The notes beneath the pieces are model-generated. The model saw only the letters and a list, made by a program, of their open reading frames with translations. It was not told where the DNA came from and did no database searches. From JAXDLH01 sp034666705 (GTDB taxonomy: Bacteria; Chloroflexota; UBA6077; SHYK01): 15,161 nucleotides of DNA. Position numbers and translations under genes: made by a program. Location of the stretch: contig JAXDLH010000175.1 in assembly GCA_034666705.1 (NCBI GenBank), positions 1-15,161 of the forward strand, read 5' to 3'. How positions within the stretch are numbered: the first letter of the stretch is position 1; each line of letters opens with the position of its first letter. Below, piece by piece: positions 1 through 6,176 of the stretch.

Positions 1-614
1 GCGGCGGCGCCGGGGTCCGGCGCGCGATAGAGGGCGCTGACAACTGCTATTCCTGCCGCGCCCGCGGCGATGACGCTCGACGCCCGCTCGGCCGTGATGC
101 CGCCAATCCCCACCACCGGCACGCGCGATGCCCCGCATGCCTCACGGAATAGCTCCAGACCGGCGAATTCTGCATCCGGTTTCGTTTCGGTCGGGTACAC
201 CGCGCCAAAGCCGAGATAGTCGATGCCCGCGGCGCAGGCTGGAGCGATCTCCTCAAGGTACGAAGCGGAGGCACCGAGGATCAGGTCCGGGCCGAGCAGC
301 GATCGCGCCGCGTCGAGTGGGAGATCGTCCTGGCCCAGGTGCGCTCCATCTGCCCCGGCCGCCACCGCCACATCGGCGCGGTCGTTGACGAGGAGCAATC
401 CATCATACGCATGCACGAGCTCGACAAGCTGACCGGCAAGCTGCACGCGAGAGCCATCCGGGCGTTCCTTGTCGCGGTATTGCACGATGCGAATACCCGC
501 CTCGAGCAGGCTGCGCGTCACCGCAAGCAAGCGCTTCTCGTCGAGCGCCACGTCGGTCACGGCATAGACCCGCGTCGCATCGAGAAGCTCCCGGAGCTTG
601 GCTGATCGGGACAT
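1..614 (-). CDS. thiE: Thiamine-phosphate synthase (ThiE), 3' end cut by the window edge
   Basis: ThiE joins HMP-pyrophosphate and HET/thiazole phosphate to give thiamine phosphate in the cytoplasm. I translated the minus strand from 614; 204 codons stay open to the left edge. ThiE landmarks appear in order: QYRDK at 45-49 (family QxRxK), an ND pair at 78-79, HLGQDD at 92-97, PTETK at 141-145 (the pyrophosphate-binding loop), GIGGI at 169-173 and GAAGIAVVSA at 185-194. The family is usually about 210-220 residues, so only a short tail is missing. The ATG at 614 was chosen over an in-frame ATG at 626 because an AGGAG (minus strand of 627-631) lies 12 nt ahead of 614 but abuts 626. The gene is divergent from the AI-2E-family gene. 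No TPP-riboswitch-like leader is visible in the 62-bp gap. Family identity is secure; pathway partners lie outside the window. Confidence 0.93.
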   Translation of the reverse strand, partial: MSRSAKLRELLDATRVYAVTDVALDEKRLLAVTRSLLEAGIRIVQYRDKERPDGSRVQLAGQLVELVHAYDGLLLVNDRADVAVAAGADGAHLGQDDLPLDAARSLLGPDLILGASASYLEEIAPACAAGIDYLGFGAVYPTETKPDAEFAGLELFREACGASRVPVVGIGGITAERASSVIAAGAAGIAVVSALYRAPDPGAA

Positions 615-676
615 GGCTGCTGGCATCTCCTGACGCGCTGCGCCGACGCACGGGATCGGCCGAAGCATCATATAGA
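615..676. promoter_or_regulatory. Short divergent intergenic region, possible overlapping -10 elements
   Basis: This 62-bp gap separates divergent thiE (minus) and the AI-2E-family gene (plus), so both promoters should lie here or just inside the genes. Around 667-676 the sequence reads catatagaat. It offers TATAGAAT on the plus strand and TATGAT on the minus strand as -10-like hexamers. No convincing -35 hexamer is seen for either. If the plus-strand -10 is real, transcription would begin at or after the annotated ATG at 677. That would favour the downstream TTG at 695, which has an AGGTAGG just ahead of it. This is inference from weak motifs. Confidence 0.3.
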
Positions 677-1906
677 ATGCAGGTAGGTGATGGATTGCGG
701 CTAGATACAAGCTCCCCGACTCTCCGCGATCCGTGGCTGCGCGCCCTCCTCGTCATTCTGACGATCATTGCGGCTCTCTATCTGGGCCAGATGGTCTGGG
801 CGCTGGTTTCTCAAGTCGTCGATCTGGTTGTCCTCTTCGCAGTGGCGTGGCTCATCTCCTTTGTCCTCCAGCCACTGGTCGTCGGACTCTCCCGCCCGCC
901 CGGCCTGCCTCGCACGACCGCGGTCCTCGTCGTCTATGCGTGCTTGCTCATCCTTTTGATCCTGGTGGGCGTGATCTTGCTACCGGCGCTCGCAGCCCAG
1001 ACGTCGCTCGCGGTCGAGCAGTTGCCCGCGCTGGCGGACAGCGCCAACGCCGTGGGTGGAGGAATCGCCCACCTCCTGCGCGAGCGCGGTATCGCGGTGG
1101 AGAACTACACCGATCAACTGCTGCGGCCGGTCGAGCAGATCGGCCCAGCGCTGCTGTCCAATGCCCTGGTGATCGCGACTGGCGCGGCGTCTGCACTGGC
1201 CCAGGTGCTGCTGACGATTGTGATATCGCTCTACCTTATGCTGGACGGCGATCGAATCGGCGCGCAACTTCTCCGGGCCGTGCCATTTCGGTATCGCGAC
1301 GATTTCACCTATTTCCTGAGCAGCATCTATCGGGCATTTGGTGGCTTCCTCCGCGGCCAGATCATCCAATCTGCCGTCTACGGAATGGGAATCGCGCTGA
1401 TTCTGATGATCACGGGAATGCCCTTCGTGGTTCTCGCCAGCGTACTGGGCGCCGTCGCGATCTTCGTCCCGTTCCTCGGACCGTTCCTGGGCTTCATTCC
1501 GCCGGTGCTCGCCGCGCTGACCGTTGGTGGCGGGAAAGCGGTGCTGGTGATGATCCTTACGCTCGTGCTCAATCTGGTGGTGGTGAACGTGATCCAGCCC
1601 AAGGTGCTCAGCCGGCAGATTGGGCTTCACCCGATCCTCGTGTTGCTCGCCGTGCTCGTCGGCGCACGCCTGGCTGGAGCCTGGGGGGCGCTATTCGGCG
1701 TGCCGGTGGCCGCGGTAATCGTGACCATGATCAGCTTCTATCAGTTGACGGTCGCGGAACGAGAAGCGCGCGTGCGGGAGCTCACCCAATCGGCTGACGT
1801 CGACCTCCCAGTTCAGGAGCCAGTAGACGAAATACCAGTTGTACCGGGACAGAGCGCGTCCTCGGCGGCCACGCGCGTGGCCGCCACGCAGATTCCCGAC
1901 CACTAA
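677..1906 (+). CDS. AI-2E family transporter / PF01594 (UPF0118) integral membrane protein
   Basis: This 409-residue polytopic inner-membrane protein belongs to the AI-2E transporter family, whose members have been linked to AI-2 export, Na+/H+ antiport or other efflux; the substrate here is unknown. Hydrophobic segments fall roughly at 22-44, 48-70, 80-104, 160-188, 228-250, 252-282, 287-305 and 319-350. Family signatures are the PFLGPFLGFIPPVL stretch at about 265-278, the N-V-I-Q-P-K segment at 304-309, and the closing GLHP...GAWGALFGVPVAAVI block at about 316-348. The central soluble stretch (about 106-158) is also typical. A 50-residue polar tail ends the protein. The start is uncertain: ATG 677 has no clear ribosome-binding site, whereas an in-frame TTG at 695 follows AGGTAGGTGA. 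galU starts 25 nt downstream, so the two are probably co-transcribed. Confidence 0.9.
   Translation: MQVGDGLRLDTSSPTLRDPWLRALLVILTIIAALYLGQMVWALVSQVVDLVVLFAVAWLISFVLQPLVVGLSRPPGLPRTTAVLVVYACLLILLILVGVILLPALAAQTSLAVEQLPALADSANAVGGGIAHLLRERGIAVENYTDQLLRPVEQIGPALLSNALVIATGAASALAQVLLTIVISLYLMLDGDRIGAQLLRAVPFRYRDDFTYFLSSIYRAFGGFLRGQIIQSAVYGMGIALILMITGMPFVVLASVLGAVAIFVPFLGPFLGFIPPVLAALTVGGGKAVLVMILTLVLNLVVVNVIQPKVLSRQIGLHPILVLLAVLVGARLAGAWGALFGVPVAAVIVTMISFYQLTVAEREARVRELTQSADVDLPVQEPVDEIPVVPGQSASSAATRVAATQIPDH
1864..1885. repeat. Perfect 22-bp GC-only-stem palindrome at the end of the AI-2E gene
   Basis: GGCGGCCACG, CG, CGTGGCCGCC reads identically on both strands. As RNA it can form a 9-bp stem with a 4-nt GCGC loop. 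It lies inside the last codons of the AI-2E-family gene (encoding A-A-T-R-V-A-A-T) and ends 46 nt before the galU ATG. No U-run follows, so it is not a standard intrinsic terminator. It could be a protein-binding site, a processing or stabilising hairpin between two cistrons, or a chance product of GC-rich codons. Confidence 0.6.
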
Positions 1907-1931
1907 CGTCAATATCAGGAGAGCAAGCAGG

Positions 1932-2828
1932 ATGCGAGTACGCAAGGCGGTCATTCCCGCAGCGGGTCTCGGCACGAGATTTCTCCCAGCGACGAAGGCA
2001 CTGCCGAAGGAGATGCTGCCGATCGTGGACAAACCCGTCATCCAGTACATCGTGGAGGAAGCAGCGGCGTCCGGAATCGAAGATGTTGTGGTGATCACCG
2101 CCCAGAGCAAGCGGTCACTGGAGGATCACTTCGACACACAATACGAGTTGGAGCAACGGCTCGAGGCTGCCGGCCGCATCGACGATCTCAACACCGTGCG
2201 GCGACCGACTGAGCTCGCCTCCTTCGCGTTCGTTCGGCAGTCGCAGCCAAGGGGGAATGGGCACGCAGTGCTCTGCGCGCGCGCGGTCGTCGGCAACGAG
2301 CCGTTTGCCATGATCTGGGGCGACGACGTGGTGGATGCCGATCCTCCCTGCGTGAAGCAGATGATCGACGCCTACGAGCAGTACGGTGGGGCCATCACGG
2401 GCGTGATGCGCGTTGCAGATGCGGACGTGCCCAAATACGGTGTGATCGACGCGGAGCCGGTCGGCGACCGGGTATACCGGGTTCGCGGCATTGTCGAGAA
2501 GCCGTCCCTGGAGTCGGCACCATCGAACCTTGCCGCCGTGCATGCGTGGATCCTGCCACCGCGGATCTTTGAGATCCTCGCCAACACGCCGCCGGGCAAG
2601 GACGGCGAGATCTGGCTGGTGGACGCGATCGCCACGCTTATCACCGAGGAGCCGGTATACGCGCTCGAGTTCACGGGACGACGGTATGACGCGGGCAATA
2701 AGCTCGAGTTCTTGCAGGCGTCGATTGACTTTGCCTTGCAGCGCCCCGATCTCGGACCCAGCCTGCGCACCTATATGGAGCGCAAGCTACGAGAGCAACC
2801 AGCTGCACCGTCACCCACGGGACGATAG
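1932..2828 (+). CDS. galU: UTP--glucose-1-phosphate uridylyltransferase (GalU)
   Basis: GalU makes UDP-glucose from glucose-1-phosphate and UTP in the cytoplasm, feeding glycan, glycolipid or trehalose pathways. The 298-residue product matches the usual family length (about 290-300). The nucleotide-binding signature AAGLGTRFLPATKALPKEML spans 10-29. DKPVIQYIVEEA follows at 33-44, WGDDVVD (metal/nucleotide site) at 129-135, KYGVID at 168-173, VEKP (substrate Lys) at 188-191 and the GRRYDAGNKLEFLQA block at 249-263. The ATG at 1932 is preferred over in-frame upstream codons because the conserved N-terminus begins at residue 5 and an AGGAG lies at 1917-1921. Two family positions look altered: the usual G-R-Y-x-L is H-A-W-I-L at 204-208, and G-E-I-Q-L-T-D is GEIWLVD at 225-231. 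It follows the AI-2E-family gene by 25 nt. Confidence 0.94.
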   Translation: MRVRKAVIPAAGLGTRFLPATKALPKEMLPIVDKPVIQYIVEEAAASGIEDVVVITAQSKRSLEDHFDTQYELEQRLEAAGRIDDLNTVRRPTELASFAFVRQSQPRGNGHAVLCARAVVGNEPFAMIWGDDVVDADPPCVKQMIDAYEQYGGAITGVMRVADADVPKYGVIDAEPVGDRVYRVRGIVEKPSLESAPSNLAAVHAWILPPRIFEILANTPPGKDGEIWLVDAIATLITEEPVYALEFTGRRYDAGNKLEFLQASIDFALQRPDLGPSLRTYMERKLREQPAAPSPTGR

Positions 2829-2858
2829 GAGCGAACTTCGCAAGCCCGTAGAGGGCAG

Positions 2859-2892
2859 TCCTCCCCTCTCCCGCACGCGGGAGAGGGGAGGA
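2859..2892. terminator. 15-bp perfect hairpin between convergent galU and the Cys-rich gene
   Basis: The left arm is TCCTCCCCTCTCCCG (2859-2873), the loop is CACG, and the right arm is the exact complement at 2878-2892. It lies 30 nt past the galU stop and 16 nt past the stop of the convergent minus-strand gene, where a bidirectional transcription stop would be expected. Neither side carries a U-run, so it is not a textbook intrinsic terminator. It may stop or protect transcripts as a plain strong hairpin. It also resembles the CCCTCTCCC...GGGAGAGGG type of dispersed intergenic repeat seen in GC-rich genomes. A smaller GCCC-gtaga-GGGC hairpin sits just before it at 2844-2856. Confidence 0.6.
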
Positions 2893-2908
2893 TGATGAGC
2901 ACCGAGCG

Positions 2909-3475
2909 TTACACTGCCGCCGGCAGCTCGTGGCGCCGCAATCCGTAGAACTGGTCGTCCTCCACCACTTGCTGCAGCGTCTCGTACGGCATCAACAGCC
3001 ACTGGCACCGTCCATTGGGGCACCACTCGCGAAGCTGCTCGCGCATGTGGCCGAGCGGCATCGGCTGGTTCGCGTTCGCCAGCAGAATGCGGAAGACGAC
3101 CTCGAGCGCAGCCATGTCCGGGGTGATGTAGCCACTCTTGCGAGAGCAGCAATCCCGCACAATCGGGATCGGGCGTGCCCCATACCGCACGCGCCGCACT
3201 TCGTACGTCACGCGCCCAGTGCGCCGGTCGGCAGTTGGATACTTCTCTTCGGTCTCCTCACCGAGCCGTGCCTGGCACTGAGGGCACATCCGCACCTGCA
3301 CAATGTCCGTGAACGATAGGTTGTGCTGGTCATACCAGTCAGAATCGACGAAATACAGCGCTTCCTCTTCAGGCTCGGCGACGTCGGTGGAAACGTCCCC
3401 TTCCTCTTCCGTCGTTCCGTCCAGGACGCGCGCTCCCGCCCCCTGCTCGTCATAGTCCAATTCGTCTCGTCTCAT
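2909..3475 (-). CDS. Hypothetical Cys-rich protein with acidic N-terminus, downstream of ruvA
   Basis: I do not recognise this 188-residue protein. Residues 1-40 are strongly acidic and probably disordered. A middle part carries a zinc-ribbon-like MCPQCQ (C64, C67) and a C109-C110 pair in RDCCSRKSGY, with a basic segment between them (about 84-108). Residues 119-185 look like a compact helical domain (EVVFRILLANANQ, PLGHMREQLREW, YETLQQVVEDDQF followed by YGLRR) with C152 and C157. Its layout resembles a winged helix, which is my inference. No signal peptide or membrane segment is present. The ATG at 3475 sits 13 nt after the ruvA stop with a purine-rich AAGGGTGGAAGG just upstream, so the gene is probably the last of the rhomboid-yebC-ruvC-ruvA unit. 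The position suggests, but does not prove, a nucleic-acid-related role. Confidence 0.8.
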   Translation of the reverse strand: MRRDELDYDEQGAGARVLDGTTEEEGDVSTDVAEPEEEALYFVDSDWYDQHNLSFTDIVQVRMCPQCQARLGEETEEKYPTADRRTGRVTYEVRRVRYGARPIPIVRDCCSRKSGYITPDMAALEVVFRILLANANQPMPLGHMREQLREWCPNGRCQWLLMPYETLQQVVEDDQFYGLRRHELPAAV

Positions 3476-3488
3476 CCTTCCACCCTTC

Positions 3489-4073
3489 TCACGTTTGTCG
3501 TTCGGCCAGGCGCGCTAACGCCTCGCGCAGAATCAGCTCCGCGGTTCCCGTTGTGGCGCTCGCCTCCACGGCGCGCCGCGCCTCCTGTGGCGCATATCCC
3601 ATATTGATCAGCGCCTCCAGCACTGTCGCCTGCGGCCCCGGTGCAATGCCTGCCGGACCGTCCTCGGAGACGACGGCATCGAGCTTCCCCAGTAGATCGG
3701 TCACGATCCGCGCTGCGGCACGCGCCCCGACACCCGGTGCACGCGTCAACGTGCGCGCGTCATTTTGCGCGATAGCCGAGCGGATCTCGCCCGGCGTCAA
3801 CGTCGAAAGAACGCCAAGTGCACCTTTTGGCCCTATTCCTGAAACGCTGAGCAGGTGCTCGAAGATTTCAAGCTCCGCCTGGGACGTAAAGCCGTACAGC
3901 GCGAGCTGGTCCTCGCGCACGTAAAGATACGTTCGAACCTCAACTTCTTGCCCGGGCTGCATCGCACTCAGGGCTGGCGTCGGCATTGCGAGCCGCACGT
4001 CCACCGGTCCCACGCTCAGTACCACCGATGCCGCCTCGATCCGGCGAACGAGGCCCCGCAGACCGGCAATCAT
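3489..4073 (-). CDS. ruvA: Holliday junction branch-migration complex subunit RuvA
   Basis: RuvA tetramers bind four-way DNA junctions and load the RuvB motor for branch migration. The 194-residue product has normal family length and the three RuvA domains: an N-terminal OB-fold from MIAGLRGLV to about 62 (ending LALYGF), tandem helix-hairpin-helix motifs at about 76-87 (SVSGIGPKGAL) and 111-122 (RAPGVGARAAAR), and the flexible-linked C-terminal RuvB-binding helices at about 148-192 (ATVLEALINMGY). The ATG at 4073 overlaps the ruvC stop in an ATGA, so translation is likely coupled. No ruvB follows; the next gene is an unrelated Cys-rich protein. RuvB must therefore be encoded elsewhere. Confidence 0.96.
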   Translation of the reverse strand: MIAGLRGLVRRIEAASVVLSVGPVDVRLAMPTPALSAMQPGQEVEVRTYLYVREDQLALYGFTSQAELEIFEHLLSVSGIGPKGALGVLSTLTPGEIRSAIAQNDARTLTRAPGVGARAAARIVTDLLGKLDAVVSEDGPAGIAPGPQATVLEALINMGYAPQEARRAVEASATTGTAELILREALARLAERQT

Positions 4074-4600
4074 CGGAGTTGTGGCGTCTGGCTGGCCGCC
4101 GCGATCAGCCGATCCAGCTCGAGGTGCCGCGAATGGCAGATTGCAATCGCCAGGGCATCCGCCGCGTCATCGGGTGCGGGAAGCGACGATAGATCGAGCA
4201 AGAGGCCGATTGTCTCCTGCATCTGGCGCTTGCGGGCTCCGCCAAAGCCCGCTACCACCTGCTTCACCTCCGTCGGCGTGTACTCACGGAACGCCACGGT
4301 ATCGTCCACGGTTGCCACGAGCGCCACGCCCCGCGCCTGACCCACGCTGATCGCCGTGCTCACATTCCGTGAGTAGAAGAGCGACTCCATCGCGACGTCC
4401 GTGATCGGGTAGCTCGCCCGCAGCTTGACGAGCGCATCGTAGAGCTGGCGCAGCCGCCATGTCTCGGCCTCGCCATGCAGCGTGCGGATGCATCCATGCG
4501 CGACGTGCTGCAATTTCCCTGCGGTGAAGCCGACCACGCCGTAGCCGAGGAGCGCGAGTCCCGGATCGATGCCCAGGATCAGATGGGCAACCTCGCTCAC
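4070..4600 (-). CDS. ruvC: Crossover junction endodeoxyribonuclease RuvC
   Basis: RuvC is the dimeric, Mg2+-dependent resolvase that nicks Holliday junctions symmetrically, working with RuvAB. The 176-residue product is typical in length. All four acidic catalytic residues can be placed by motif: D12 in LGIDPGL, E72 in AMESLF, and D145 and D148 in DDAADALA. Other family marks are the NVSTAISVGQARG segment at 79-91 and the EYTPTEVK segment at 106-113. The start is GTG at 4600, overlapping the yebC stop in a GTGA. Its own stop overlaps the ruvA start in an ATGA, so the three genes are tightly coupled. No missing residues or frameshifts are seen. Confidence 0.96.
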   Translation of the reverse strand: MSEVAHLILGIDPGLALLGYGVVGFTAGKLQHVAHGCIRTLHGEAETWRLRQLYDALVKLRASYPITDVAMESLFYSRNVSTAISVGQARGVALVATVDDTVAFREYTPTEVKQVVAGFGGARKRQMQETIGLLLDLSSLPAPDDAADALAIAICHSRHLELDRLIAAASQTPQLR

Positions 4601-5346
4601 TGCTCGTAGGCGGCGAGCGCCTCCTCTGAGATTTCCAGGTTCGAGTAGACTTTCTGGACGTCGTCGAGATCCTCGAGTCGCTCCATCAGGCGAAGGTTCG
4701 AAGCAGCCTCTTTGGCGTCCAGCGCCACCTGGGTCTTTGGCACCATTGCCAGCTCGGCGCCAACGATGTGCGCGCCATCCTTCGCCAACGCCGCCCGCAC
4801 CGACTCAAGCTCAGTGGGGGCGGTGTAGACCTCCACCGAGCCGTCCTCAGCCTGCACGTCCTCGGCGCCCGCGTCTATTGCTTGCAGACTGAGCTCGTCG
4901 GGATCGCTGCCATTTGCGTCGATGCTGATCACACCGCGCTGGTCGAAGAGCCACGCCACACAGCCGGTTTCGCCCAGACTGCCGCCTCCGCGATTGAACG
5001 CGTTCCGGATCTCGGCGACCGCGCGATTGCGATTGTCTGTCAGCACCTCGACCATCAGCGCGGCGCCGCCGGGGCCGTAACCTTCGTACACGATCTCGGA
5101 GAACTGCACGCCTTCTTCGCCACCTGCCGCTCGTTTGATCGCGCGCTCGATGGTATCTGCAGGCATGTTCGCGGCCCTTGCCCGGTCAACTGCGAGTCGC
5201 AAACGCGCATTGGCGTCTGGACTGGGACCGCCTTCTCGCACGGCGACTGCTAGCTCACGGCCCAATTTAGTGAAGACCTGGCCGCGTTTGACGTCAGCCA
5301 CGCCTTTTGACCGTTTAATCTGCGACCATTTGGAGTGTCCTGACAC
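4597..5346 (-). CDS. yebC: YebC/PmpR family protein (TACO1 homologue)
   Basis: YebC-family proteins were long annotated as transcriptional regulators. More recent work ties members to ribosome function at difficult (for example proline-rich) sequences, and mitochondrial TACO1 is a translational activator. Both roles are family knowledge, not read from this sequence. The 249-residue product opens with the diagnostic MSGHSKWSQIKRSKG. It continues with the KLGRELAVAVREGGPSPDAN block (about 27-46), NMPADTIERAIKRA (about 60-73) and the YEGYGPGGAALMVEVLTDN segment (about 86-104). The start is GTG at 5346 with GAGAGGG six nucleotides upstream. It precedes and overlaps ruvC, a common bacterial neighbourhood, and begins 39 nt after the rhomboid gene stop. 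Confidence 0.95.
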   Translation of the reverse strand: MSGHSKWSQIKRSKGVADVKRGQVFTKLGRELAVAVREGGPSPDANARLRLAVDRARAANMPADTIERAIKRAAGGEEGVQFSEIVYEGYGPGGAALMVEVLTDNRNRAVAEIRNAFNRGGGSLGETGCVAWLFDQRGVISIDANGSDPDELSLQAIDAGAEDVQAEDGSVEVYTAPTELESVRAALAKDGAHIVGAELAMVPKTQVALDAKEAASNLRLMERLEDLDDVQKVYSNLEISEEALAAYEQ

Positions 5347-5385
5347 GCTTTGCCCTCTCGCATTCTTCCTGTTCGGTTTTCGATT

Positions 5386-6087
5386 CTACCATGCAGGGCT
5401 CTGCGCGGGGCGCCGGCCGCGACCGAAGAGGAATGCGATCGCCAGTCCGGCCACGAAGCCGCCCACGTGCGCCCACACGGCGACTCCGCCGGTTTGCTGC
5501 GTGTTTGCGCCGAGCGATGCTACTCCCGAAACGAGCTGCGTCAAAAACCAGAAGCCAATGAGGAAGACCGCCGAGATGCGCGTAACGGTGATAAACCAGC
5601 CGAGGACCAGCAGCGTCCGCACCTGGGCCTGAGGGAAGAGCACGATGTAGGCGCCGAGCACACCAGCAATGGCGCCGCTGGCGCCGACACTCGGGATGGT
5701 CGAATTCGGGTCGATGAAGACCTGCGTAAGACCCGCAATGATGCCGCAGATAACGTAGAAGATCGCAAATGGAATATGCCCGAAAGCGTCCTCCACGTTG
5801 TCGCCGAAAACCCATAAATAGAGCATGTTGCTCCCAATGTGCAGAAAGCCGCCGTGGATGAACATCGCGGTAATGAGCGTGAGGTATACGGGCTGTGGTG
5901 ACGGTGGCGGCAGGTCGCGACCCGTTGCGATCTCGAGTGGGACGGTCCCGAACGCCTGGGTGAACACGTCGAGCTGCCGACTCGACAAAGTCAGCTCGTA
6001 TACGAATACGATGACGTTGGCAATGATGATGAGGATCATTACCCAGGGGAAGGTGCGAGTACGATTGAGGTCGCTCAGCGGGATCAT
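5386..6087 (-). CDS. Rhomboid family intramembrane serine protease
   Basis: Rhomboids cleave transmembrane substrates within the membrane using a Ser-His dyad. The 233-residue product keeps the dyad: S137 in GASGAIAG and H207 in AHVGGFVAG. It also has the conserved HGGFLHIGSNMLYLWVFGDN segment at 78-97, which supplies the family's HxxxxHxxxN residues (H78, H83, N87). Hydrophobic segments fall at about 15-34, 67-94, 104-125, 136-152, 158-192 and 202-220, consistent with a six-helix core. It is therefore probably active. The ATG at 6087 has GGAG five nucleotides upstream. It heads the minus-strand group with yebC and is divergent from the EF-G-like gene, sharing its short promoter region. The substrate is unknown. 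Confidence 0.94.
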   Translation of the reverse strand: MIPLSDLNRTRTFPWVMILIIIANVIVFVYELTLSSRQLDVFTQAFGTVPLEIATGRDLPPPSPQPVYLTLITAMFIHGGFLHIGSNMLYLWVFGDNVEDAFGHIPFAIFYVICGIIAGLTQVFIDPNSTIPSVGASGAIAGVLGAYIVLFPQAQVRTLLVLGWFITVTRISAVFLIGFWFLTQLVSGVASLGANTQQTGGVAVWAHVGGFVAGLAIAFLFGRGRRPAQSPAW

Positions 6088-6176
6088 GGACGCTCCGTTG
6101 GGCGGGTGATTGGGCTCTCCGGAGCCCTTGCTATAATCGGGACTTGCCTACCCTGTAACTATGGAGGGAGTGTGCA
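6088..6176. promoter_or_regulatory. Divergent promoter region for rhomboid group and EF-G-like gene, with internal palindrome
   Basis: On the plus strand a perfect TATAAT (6132-6137) lies 16 nt after TTGGGC (6110-6115), giving a start near 6144 and a roughly 30-nt leader. GGAGGGAG at 6163-6170 is an excellent ribosome-binding site six nucleotides before the ATG at 6177. On the minus strand the same AT block reads TATAGC (6135-6130), 17 nt from TTACAG (6158-6153), so the two promoters may share their -10 block. An inverted repeat, GGGCTC-tccg-GAGCCC (6112-6127), overlaps the plus -35 and fills most of the spacer, where a repressor or activator would act. The plus promoter is well supported by sequence; the minus promoter and the operator are inferred. 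Confidence 0.65.

Noticed and set aside
615..740. Possible TPP riboswitch upstream of thiE
   Set aside because: The gap to the divergent gene is only 62 bp, and I could find no CUGAGA-type core or paired helices in the minus-strand leader.
733..1797. Plus-strand 354-codon frame overlapping the AI-2E gene
   Set aside because: It is an out-of-frame Arg/Pro-rich translation of the same DNA; the membrane-protein frame has clear hydrophobic segments and family motifs.
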